DNA from: an uncultured Granulosicoccus sp.
Lineage (GTDB): Bacteria; Pseudomonadota; Gammaproteobacteria; Granulosicoccales; Granulosicoccaceae
NCBI GenBank assembly: GCA_947495035.1
Contig: CANLXI010000010.1
Span: 62,001-126,000 of the forward strand
DNA: 64,000 nucleotides
Direction: 5' to 3'
Shown: positions 9,507-16,996 of the stretch, in pieces
Layout of the letters: the number at the start of each line of letters is the position of its first letter
How positions within the stretch are numbered: position 1 is the first letter of the stretch
Notes under the pieces: generated by a model
Seen by the model: the letters and a program-made list of their open reading frames with translations, nothing else
What the model was told of the DNA's origin: nothing
The model's database searches: none
Program-made: the position numbers and the translations under genes

Positions 9507-10828
9507 GCGGCTCCCTGCTCTACCCTGGCATGGGCACCGATGGCAGTGTCGAAGACGGATCTGAGGACGGCCGAGTTTCGTTTCTGATCGAAGTTCCTTT
9601 CGACTCTCCTGCGCCCGGCCCTCGCCAGCCGCTGCCGGAGCGCCTTGTCATCGAGTATTCTGAGCATCGCGGACGCCAGTGCCTCGGCGTCTCCCTGCGG
9701 CACGCACAAGCCGGTTTCATTGTCGAGGACAAGCTCCGGAATACCCGTCACATCGGTGCTGATGCACGGTACCCCGAGAGCCATGGCCTCGATCAGAACA
9801 GTCGGCAGGCCATCCCGATTACCATCATCTCCGACGATACAGGGGCAAGCCAGCAAGGCAGAGCTGCGCATGGCAACGAACACCTCGCTCTGTGGTCTTG
9901 CTCCCAACAGGCGCACACTGTCGCCGAGCTTGCCGGAATCAATCTGCGCCTGAAGATTGCGCATTTCATCGCCGGTACCCACAATCTCGCAGTTCACTTG
10001 CCTGCCGGCATGCACCAGAATCCGAATGGCTTCCACCAGGATGTGAAATCCCTTCTTTTCCACCAGACGCCCCACAGCCAGCAAACGAGTGGCCGTCGGT
10101 TCCGGATCCTGATAGGCAAATCGCGTCAGATCCAGACCGTTGTAGATGCGTACGATACGATCGGAGTGACATTGGTATCGCTGCCGCAGGAAATCGACGT
10201 TGAACTCTGAGACTGTTACCACGTGAGACGCATCGTCAATTTTCGACTGCAGCTGTTGGGGGACATCGTAGTGGTAATAGATGTCCTTGGCATGGGCGGT
10301 GAAACTGTAGGTAATACCGGCCAGTCTGGCCGCCAGTCTGGCAACACTGGTTGACACCGTACCGAAATGAGCATGAAGATGAGTGACTCCCCGCTTCTGG
10401 CACTCCATGGCCAGCATCATCGACTGCGCTACATTGCGTGCATTCTCACCCTTGAAGGACGCGAGTATTTCCCACGCCTTCGGCAGTGCTCGCAGCGTCT
10501 GTACCATGAGCTCCCACAAGGAATCGGCACTACGCAGTTTGTCCGGTAGCCGTGTCACCGGCGCCCTGACCTGACCCAGCGTATCCTGGAAATGGGTCTC
10601 TTCCACAGGGCGAAGCGCGAAGATCTCGACAGGCAGCCCAGCGGCCTCGTGCGCCAGAATCTCATTGACGATGAACGTCTCTGAAAAGCGTGGATAGCGC
10701 TTCACGACGTATCCGACTTTCACCCCGCGCGACGGTGATTCTCCCTCGGTGTTCCGAGTCATATCCAGCGTCAGGTCATGACCGTGCGAATGATCGTTGG
10801 TCTCGGAAGACAAGTGGTATGTATCCAT
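9503..10828 (-). CDS. GT4-family glycosyltransferase
   Basis: This 441-residue GT-B enzyme has KVGYVVKRYPRFSETFIVNE near the N-terminus, a signature seen in colanic-acid-type GT4 transferases. HLHAHFGT and an SFTAHAKDIY acceptor loop follow, and then the donor domain with AVGRLVEKKGFHILVEA and DGLPTVLIEAMALGVP, which contains the conserved glutamates. It differs clearly from its 387-residue neighbour, so the operon probably adds at least two different sugars. The ATG at 10828 lies 5 bp after the preceding stop. No signal peptide or membrane helix is visible, so it probably acts at the cytoplasmic membrane face. Confidence 0.88.
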   Translation of the reverse strand: MDTYHLSSETNDHSHGHDLTLDMTRNTEGESPSRGVKVGYVVKRYPRFSETFIVNEILAHEAAGLPVEIFALRPVEETHFQDTLGQVRAPVTRLPDKLRSADSLWELMVQTLRALPKAWEILASFKGENARNVAQSMMLAMECQKRGVTHLHAHFGTVSTSVARLAARLAGITYSFTAHAKDIYYHYDVPQQLQSKIDDASHVVTVSEFNVDFLRQRYQCHSDRIVRIYNGLDLTRFAYQDPEPTATRLLAVGRLVEKKGFHILVEAIRILVHAGRQVNCEIVGTGDEMRNLQAQIDSGKLGDSVRLLGARPQSEVFVAMRSSALLACPCIVGDDGNRDGLPTVLIEAMALGVPCISTDVTGIPELVLDNETGLCVPQGDAEALASAMLRILDDKALRQRLARAGRRRVERNFDQKRNSAVLRSVFDTAIGAHARVEQGAA

Positions 10829-10833
10829 TGGTA

Positions 10834-12123
10834 TCAGCCTGCCTCACTCAGGGGAGCAACAAGGTCGCTCAGAAATCGCTCTGCCAATGCAGTCACTCGA
10901 TCCAGTCCATTCAAGTCCACGATCGAGCGGGCTATCGTATTCGGTTTGCCATGAAGTGAAGTCATCCATCGAGACAGGCTCTCCGCATCCAGTCGCTCGG
11001 GATGAAGCAAGTCGACCAGGGAATGGGCTTGCAGTAACCCTGCTCTCAGCCATTGTTCCTGGCGAGGTGCGACGCGCGGCACTATCAGAGCAGGCCGACC
11101 CAGCGACAGCACCTCACACACCGTGTTGTAGCCCCCCATCGACACGATGCCGGCAGCGCCCTGCATCAGCGCGATCGGCTCTCGGATGAAATCCACCAGG
11201 GTGAGATCAGGGTTTGCATCCACCATTTTCTGTATCGAGTAGCGCCTGTCCTTCGCCATCTGCGAACCCGTGATCAGTATTCCGCGATATCCGGCAGGGA
11301 GCGAGGCAGCGGAGAAGGCTTCACACAAGGCCCCACCATCCTTTCCACCACCGACGGCGCAGAGCACATAGGGACGACAATCATCTCCCAGTATCGAGTC
11401 ACGACAATGCCAGGCAGCCGGATTGTTCAGCCTGGCTGATTGATCGAGAAACCCGGTATGACTGGCCTTGCGGCGAATATCCTCTCCAAACTGGCAGTCA
11501 TCGATCAGGTCATAGATGCCTGGATCGCCATAGACCCAGACCTCATCGTAGAAATCCCTGATGGCCTCGAAATTTCGTTGCCGGAGCCACTGCTTGCGAA
11601 CCGTGGAAGGGGAATCGATGACATCGCGCAACCCCAGCACGACGCTGGTTCGCGGATTGCTGCCACGTAAATGCTGGAGCGTGCTGTTCAATTCCGATTG
11701 CGCTCCTCTGGGAACATTGTCCACGATCAGCAACTCCGGTTCGAAACTCATGATCGCCGCCTTGATGATGCTGGCTCTCAGTTCCGTCAGTTCGCCAAGA
11801 TTGCTGCCAAGGTCTCGCGGCTGATATTGCCCATCACTGCCCTTGCTGTAGGCTGGCAAGGTCAGGCAATCAACGCCCGCGGGGATCTCGAATGCACCGG
11901 CTTCACGCATGCCTGCAATCAACAGAATCTCCGCTCGACTTGCGCTACGCCGCAATGCATCAGCCAGCAACAGATTGCGACGAAGATGCCCGAAACCCAG
12001 CGTATCGTGCGAATACAATACAATGCGTGGATGCCGTACGGTGCTGGCTCTGTTGCCTTGTCCAACCTCTGTCGGTAGAGATCTTTCCTTTACGCTGATT
12101 GCAGGAGTTTCCATGAGCTGCAC
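10834..12123 (-). CDS. MurG-like (GT28/COG4671-type) glycosyltransferase, first gene of operon
   Basis: The protein has 429 residues. It has an N-terminal GFGHLRRNLLLADAL glycine-rich loop like MurG/UDP-GlcNAc transferases, a central LIVDNVP, and a C-terminal donor site with AVGGGKDGG and MGGYNTVCEVLSLGRPALIVPR, the family's GGxNT-E motif. This matches the group called 'predicted glycosyltransferase' COG4671, whose substrates are not established. The GTG start at 12123 has an AGGGA ribosome site and was preferred over the ATG three codons later. As the promoter-proximal gene it probably catalyses an early step. It is transcribed away from the two-component genes. Confidence 0.8.
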   Translation of the reverse strand: MQLMETPAISVKERSLPTEVGQGNRASTVRHPRIVLYSHDTLGFGHLRRNLLLADALRRSASRAEILLIAGMREAGAFEIPAGVDCLTLPAYSKGSDGQYQPRDLGSNLGELTELRASIIKAAIMSFEPELLIVDNVPRGAQSELNSTLQHLRGSNPRTSVVLGLRDVIDSPSTVRKQWLRQRNFEAIRDFYDEVWVYGDPGIYDLIDDCQFGEDIRRKASHTGFLDQSARLNNPAAWHCRDSILGDDCRPYVLCAVGGGKDGGALCEAFSAASLPAGYRGILITGSQMAKDRRYSIQKMVDANPDLTLVDFIREPIALMQGAAGIVSMGGYNTVCEVLSLGRPALIVPRVAPRQEQWLRAGLLQAHSLVDLLHPERLDAESLSRWMTSLHGKPNTIARSIVDLNGLDRVTALAERFLSDLVAPLSEAG

Positions 12124-12348
12124 TTGTCCCTGGTCTACGAATCGAGTGACGACAATTACAGTGCCGCATCTGCACGCGCTGCGGAATTAGAATTCGATAA
12201 GAACGCTTACTTTCCCGTTTCAGATCGGCAATGATTACAAAGTCAAAATGCGCTACAACAGTGCAACAGAGAGAACTCTTACTCGCTCGTTCAACGGGTT
12301 CTTCGCAGAAACGATCCTTCATGAACGGCGTCCGGGAACCTGACAGGC
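12124..12348. promoter_or_regulatory. Shared divergent promoter region (glyco-operon / two-component system)
   Basis: This 225-bp non-coding stretch separates the glycosyltransferase operon from the divergently transcribed kinase/regulator pair. It is visibly AT-richer than the genes on either side and must hold the promoters of both. I could not pick out convincing -35/-10 pairs or a clean direct repeat for the OmpR-type regulator. It is the natural place to look for one. Confidence 0.5.
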
Positions 12349-13938
12349 ATGCGTGCAAGATCCAAGATCATCCTGAGTAATGCCGCGTTGTTTCTGGGCG
12401 TTTCGAGCACTTGCCTGATCATCATTCACGCGGTCATTCTGTCTAATGCGAATCGACTACACCTGCAGGAGTCGTACGATCAGTTGCAGAATGTTCACGT
12501 CATGGCCAGCGCGGCCAATCAGTTGTCTGAACAACTGGCTGAGCTCACGGTCCTGGGGCTTGAAGAAATCGCGGCGGTCGATGAAGCAGATCGTGAGTTA
12601 TCCGAGGCGATCGATCAGCAACTCGACTTCGTCAACGCAGAAATACAAGGTATCGAGGACGACCCCGAAGAATTGCAACAGGAACAAGGCGAAATAGCCA
12701 AGATCCACCTGTTGCAGGATATTCAGACAGATCTCATGACGAATTCCCGGCGAATCATCGACAAGCTGACGGTCAACGATCAGGTGGCGGCAACACGAAT
12801 CTATCGTGACGATATCGAACGTTCCCTGGACAATGAGATGGACGAGCTCATCGCACTGCTGCTCGAGGAAGAGAGCAGGGAAATCCAGCAAGCGCTGGTC
12901 GATTCCGACGAACTGGCCTGGCGCTCACTGGTTCTGCTGATGGCGGTCATCGCCATCGTTGCCTTGATGACGATGACCAATGCCTACCTGATCAACAGAA
13001 CCATTGCCAGACCTCTCGTTTCGCTGACGCGAGCCACAGAGGCCGTCACACGAGGAGAGCTCACTCACGCAATCCGTATTCCATCAACCGACGAGTTCGG
13101 CGAGCTCGGCAATCGATTCAACCACATGCTGAATCAATTGGCGGCGGAACGGGAACGAGTCAAACAGGCCCAATCCGTACTGGAACAACAGGTCATGGAG
13201 CGCACCAACGAGCTGGCAACGGCCAATCTCAAACTCCGGGATATCGATGCGAGCCGCTCGAACTTCCTCGCCGACATCAGTCATGAACTGCGCACACCCT
13301 TGACAGTGCTACGCGGTCAGGCCGAGATCGCATTGCGTGACCCCGAGCGAGAGGTTGACGACATGCGTCATACCCTGCAGCGCATCGTCACCAAGTCAGC
13401 ACAGATCGGGCGTCTGGTAGACGACCTGTTGCTGTTGTCTCGCTCTGAAAGCGGCTCCATCGGCATTGAGGATGGTGATGTGAAATTACAGGACGTCATC
13501 GCCGATGTCCTTCTGGATAGCGAACAGCTTTCCCGTCGTGGCAGAATATTCATTTCTGCCAGGCAACCCGAAGAGCCTGTCCTGATCCGTGGCGATGCGC
13601 AGCGACTTCGCCAGGCGATCCTGATCGGCCTGGACAATGCCGTCAAGTATGCGCCTGATCAATCCACGGTCAGCATCGAACTGCTTTGCGACGATCAGCA
13701 TGCCCACATATTCCTTCGTGATCAGGGACCCGGCTTTGGCGAACAGGAACTGCTGTGTGCCTTTGATCGCTTCTATCGCGGCACTGATCCCAGCGGACGT
13801 TCCAGTCGCGGACTCGGGCTGGGCCTGTCAATTGCAAAATGGATCACGGAACAGCACCAGGGCAGCATTGGCATTGAAAACGACGAAAACGGAGCCGTCA
13901 TCCACCTCCGCTTGCCTCTGACAGAGAACATGACATGA
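12349..13938 (+). CDS. Sensor histidine kinase (membrane, HAMP)
   Basis: The protein has 529 residues. A first membrane helix (about 8-32) and a second (about 193-213) enclose a highly acidic, helical periplasmic sensor region rich in Glu/Asp. A HAMP domain (214-266) follows, then a short coiled coil, the phospho-accepting His312 in SHELRTP, and a HATPase domain with the G-box GLGLGLSIAKWI. It is a class I kinase expected to autophosphorylate and pass phosphate to the response regulator encoded 4 bp inside its end (ATGA overlap). The signal is unknown. The divergent glycosyltransferase operon is a reasonable target, as inference. Confidence 0.9.
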   Translation: MRARSKIILSNAALFLGVSSTCLIIIHAVILSNANRLHLQESYDQLQNVHVMASAANQLSEQLAELTVLGLEEIAAVDEADRELSEAIDQQLDFVNAEIQGIEDDPEELQQEQGEIAKIHLLQDIQTDLMTNSRRIIDKLTVNDQVAATRIYRDDIERSLDNEMDELIALLLEEESREIQQALVDSDELAWRSLVLLMAVIAIVALMTMTNAYLINRTIARPLVSLTRATEAVTRGELTHAIRIPSTDEFGELGNRFNHMLNQLAAERERVKQAQSVLEQQVMERTNELATANLKLRDIDASRSNFLADISHELRTPLTVLRGQAEIALRDPEREVDDMRHTLQRIVTKSAQIGRLVDDLLLLSRSESGSIGIEDGDVKLQDVIADVLLDSEQLSRRGRIFISARQPEEPVLIRGDAQRLRQAILIGLDNAVKYAPDQSTVSIELLCDDQHAHIFLRDQGPGFGEQELLCAFDRFYRGTDPSGRSSRGLGLGLSIAKWITEQHQGSIGIENDENGAVIHLRLPLTENMT

Positions 13939-14630
13939 GCGAGAAGACAGGTATTCTCATCGTTGAAGACGACGAAGAAATTGCCGAGTTTCTTCAGATA
14001 GGATTGAGTGCGGAAGGCTATCAGGTGAGCGTCACCCACAATGGCCACAACCTTCTCGAACGTGTCGCTCGCGATAGCCCCGCCCTGCTGATTCTCGATC
14101 GCATGCTGCCAGATGACGACGGAGTCGATCTGTGCAAGCAACTGCGCGGTGCCGGGCTCGATACCATGGTATTGATGCTCACAGCCAAGGACACAATGGA
14201 TGACAAGATCGATGGTCTGCGAGCAGGCGCCGATGACTACCTGACCAAACCGTTCGGTTTCGGTGAGTTGCTCGCACGGCTGGAAGCCCTGTTGAGGCGC
14301 ACCAGCCATGCGGGTGATGCGCAGAGCATCAACATCGATGACCTGCGGATAGACTTGTCAATCAAGGCTGCGTTCCGTGCCGAGATGCCACTGTCCCTCA
14401 CCGCAACTGAATTTTCCTTGCTGCGTTTCCTGGCCGAAAACGCGGACATGGTCATGAGTCGGGAAGAGATACTCAAGGCTGTGTGGGGCTATGATTTCGA
14501 TCCGACCACCAATGTCGTGGAGGTCTACATCAGCTATCTGCGCAAGAAAGTCGACAGCCGACACGAAACCAAACTGATCGCGAATGTACGTGGTTTCGGG
14601 TATGTACTGCGGTCGCCGAAGGAAGCTTGA
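13935..14630 (+). CDS. OmpR/PhoB-family response regulator
   Basis: The protein has 231 residues. The receiver domain has the acidic pair in VEDDEE, phospho-acceptor Asp55 in LLILDRMLPD, switch Thr83 in MLTAKD and Lys105 in LTKPF. It is followed by a winged-helix DNA-binding domain (about 130-228) with the VWGYDFDPTTNVVEVYISYLR recognition-helix region and a C-terminal RGFGYVL hairpin. It shares an ATGA overlap with the kinase gene and forms a cognate pair with it. Target genes are not shown by the sequence. Confidence 0.92.
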   Translation: MSEKTGILIVEDDEEIAEFLQIGLSAEGYQVSVTHNGHNLLERVARDSPALLILDRMLPDDDGVDLCKQLRGAGLDTMVLMLTAKDTMDDKIDGLRAGADDYLTKPFGFGELLARLEALLRRTSHAGDAQSINIDDLRIDLSIKAAFRAEMPLSLTATEFSLLRFLAENADMVMSREEILKAVWGYDFDPTTNVVEVYISYLRKKVDSRHETKLIANVRGFGYVLRSPKEA

Positions 14631-14744
14631 ACTACAGCGAGTGGTCAGAACCTTTCTGATCGTCGAGTCTCTCGGTTGCCGCCGGAACGTCGATGGTACC
14701 GATCGTCGGCAGCACCGCTCCGAAAATGATGGTAGCGTGCGCCC

Positions 14745-15488
14745 ATGCTCGATATCCTCCATCAAGACGATCACCTGGTCGCAATCAACAAGCCCAGTGG
14801 CCTGCTCGTTCATCGCAGTCTCATTGATACAGGAGAGCAGGAATTCGCCCTGCAATTGACTCGCGATCAGATCGGGCAACGTGTCTATCCGGTACACCGC
14901 CTCGACCGTCCCACCTCGGGTGTTCTTCTGTTTGCCCTGAACGGCGAGATCGCCAGACAGTTGTCCGCACAATTTGTTGAGCGGCAGGTTCACAAGCAAT
15001 ACCTTGCTCTGGTTCGCGGCCATATTCAGGACACTGGCCGGATCGATTATCCACTCAAGGAGGAGCAGGATAAGATGACGGACAAACTGGCCGACAAGCA
15101 CAAGGATGCGCAGAGTGCCGTCACCGACTACCAGGTCATCGAAAAACGCGAACTGCCCCATGCCGTGGGTCGCTATGCCAGCGCTCGCTTCACACTGGCA
15201 AGCCTGGTACCACACACCGGTAGAAAGCACCAGCTCAGACGCCACATGAAACATGTGTTTCACCCGATCGTCGGCGATACCACGCATGGCGACGGGAAGC
15301 AGAATACCTTCGTGCGCCAGCAGTATCACTGTCAACGGCTCATGCTGCACGCAGCCAGTCTGCGTTTCTCACACCCGGTCAGTGAGAAAACCATCGATCT
15401 TCAGGCACCGGTGCAGCAGGACATGCGCGAGGTTCTGACGGCGATGGGCTTCGCCTGGCGTCACAAGACTTGTCCGGCACTCCTGTGA
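14745..15488 (+). CDS. truC: tRNA pseudouridine(65) synthase TruC
   Basis: This 247-residue RluA-superfamily enzyme has the catalytic Asp in VHRLDRPTSGVLLF, the GRKHQLRRHMKHVFHPIVGD segment and the DTTHGDGKQN stretch that separates TruC from RluA/RluC/RluD. There is no N-terminal S4 domain, as expected for TruC. It isomerises U65 in the T-arm of certain tRNAs. It stands alone 114 bp after the response regulator. The ATG has only a weak ribosome site. Confidence 0.88.
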   Translation: MLDILHQDDHLVAINKPSGLLVHRSLIDTGEQEFALQLTRDQIGQRVYPVHRLDRPTSGVLLFALNGEIARQLSAQFVERQVHKQYLALVRGHIQDTGRIDYPLKEEQDKMTDKLADKHKDAQSAVTDYQVIEKRELPHAVGRYASARFTLASLVPHTGRKHQLRRHMKHVFHPIVGDTTHGDGKQNTFVRQQYHCQRLMLHAASLRFSHPVSEKTIDLQAPVQQDMREVLTAMGFAWRHKTCPALL

Positions 15489-15573
15489 CCTGAACGGTGG
15501 ACTTCATCGCCAGTCTTGACGCATCCTGAGCTCGCGACGTTCATCTGCAGGATCGCCAGGTTACATTGAACCC

Positions 15574-16197
15574 ATGCCCACACCCATCGTCCTGAATCAG
15601 CCGCAACCGAAACACAGCCCGCTCGAAGACGTGCAAGGCTTTGCGATCTCTCTGGTCACCACCGCCATCGGTCTGTCCATCATCGCGCAACTGGGGTTCA
15701 TCACGGGGCAGACGGCAGGTCTGGCACTTGTCATCTCCTACCTGACAGGCTGGTCGTTCTCCTGGGTGTTCTGGTTGATCAATCTGCCCTTCTATGCACT
15801 CGCCTGGACGCGAATGGGTCGGGAATTCACGCTGAAGTCGATTGCCTGCGTGACGATACTCAGCCTGCTGATGGCGCTGATTCCGAACTGGCTGAGCTTT
15901 GACCACATCAACCCGCTCTTCGGCATCATCACATTCGGAATCCTGACAGGATACGGACTGCTCGGCACCTTCAGGCACAAGGGCAGCCTCGGCGGTCTGG
16001 GGGTCGTTGCACTCTATGCTCAGGAGCATCTCGGGGTGCGCGCCGGCCTTGTACAACTGGCATTCGACGCCGTCCTGTTTGCCGTTGCCTTCACCCTGTT
16101 CGAACCTTCGCGCGTGCTGTACTCACTGCTGGGTGCACTGATCCTGAGCGCCGTCATCACCTTCAACCATCGACACGACCGCTATATTGCCGACTGA
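15574..16197 (+). CDS. YitT-family integral membrane protein
   Basis: This 207-residue protein is almost wholly hydrophobic, with five to six predicted membrane segments (for example near 25-45, 50-75, 90-105, 115-135, 150-170 and 175-195). The loops FITGQTAGLALVISYLTGW and GTFRHKGSLGGLGVVALY fit the YitT/DUF161 family of unknown transport role. There is no C-terminal DUF2179 domain, so this is the short form. It has no operon partner: 85 bp separates it from truC and 171 bp from the next gene. Confidence 0.72.
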   Translation: MPTPIVLNQPQPKHSPLEDVQGFAISLVTTAIGLSIIAQLGFITGQTAGLALVISYLTGWSFSWVFWLINLPFYALAWTRMGREFTLKSIACVTILSLLMALIPNWLSFDHINPLFGIITFGILTGYGLLGTFRHKGSLGGLGVVALYAQEHLGVRAGLVQLAFDAVLFAVAFTLFEPSRVLYSLLGALILSAVITFNHRHDRYIAD

Positions 16198-16368
16198 CAC
16201 CGGCGTGGCTGATTCCGCAACGCCTGTCCGCTGTTGCCATCGCGCCACACTGTTACAGCTGGCTTCGTGACCCTGTCACTGGTAGGCTGGAGTCTGCCGC
16301 GTTCATTGGTCTGGATCGCACTCTGCGGCCGTGCATGGATCTGACGCAATGTCGGGAGGCTCTGCATC

Positions 16369-16938
16369 ATGGACACTGTCGAATTCACTCGCATGCAGGA
16401 CGGCACAGCCGAGGAGTATGCCTTTCTGGAAGGCCTCGAACAGGAATACGCTGCGCAGCTGCCGAGACGCATCGAGGCACAGCTGCAGAATCTGGCGAAC
16501 TCATTGAGCGGTTATCGGGTGAACCGCCTGGAGCATTCGCTGCAGTCAGCTACCCGTGCCTGGCGCGATGGTCGATCAAGGGATTACATCGTGGCGGCAC
16601 TGGTGCACGATATCGGCGATGAGCTGGCTCCATACAGCCACAGTGAGCTGGCTGCGGCCGTACTGCGTCCGTTTGTCAGTGAGCGCCTGTACTGGATTGT
16701 CAGAACACACGGCGTCTTCCAGATGTACTACTACGGCGAACAGACCGGGCAGGACAAGCATGCGCGTGATCGTTACCAGGGACATGTCTGGTTCGATGAT
16801 GCCGTCGAATTCTGTGAACTCTACGATCAGAACTGCTTCGATCCGGCATACAAGAGCCAGCCGCTGTCATTCTTCCGACCGATGCTCGAGGAAGTATTCA
16901 CCCGTGAACCCTGGACCGTCGAGGGCAACCGTTCCTGA
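16369..16938 (+). CDS. HD-domain protein resembling the PhnZ oxygenase family
   Basis: The protein has 189 residues. The core VNRLEHSLQSATRAWRDG, followed by YIVAALVHDIGDEL and later His residues in YSHSELA and VRTHGVF, follows the order of metal ligands in PhnZ-type HD proteins, which use a mixed-valent di-iron centre to oxidise phosphonates. PhnZ has a Glu in the lid just before the first His motif; here the equivalent position appears to be Tyr, so the substrate probably differs. A plain HD phosphohydrolase is the alternative. No phosphonate genes are nearby. It lies 58 bp upstream of malQ. Confidence 0.6.
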   Translation: MDTVEFTRMQDGTAEEYAFLEGLEQEYAAQLPRRIEAQLQNLANSLSGYRVNRLEHSLQSATRAWRDGRSRDYIVAALVHDIGDELAPYSHSELAAAVLRPFVSERLYWIVRTHGVFQMYYYGEQTGQDKHARDRYQGHVWFDDAVEFCELYDQNCFDPAYKSQPLSFFRPMLEEVFTREPWTVEGNRS

Positions 16939-16996
16939 CAGGTGAGAGCTGCGCCTGACTGTCCGGTGTCATTGGCATGGGTTATGATCAACCATC

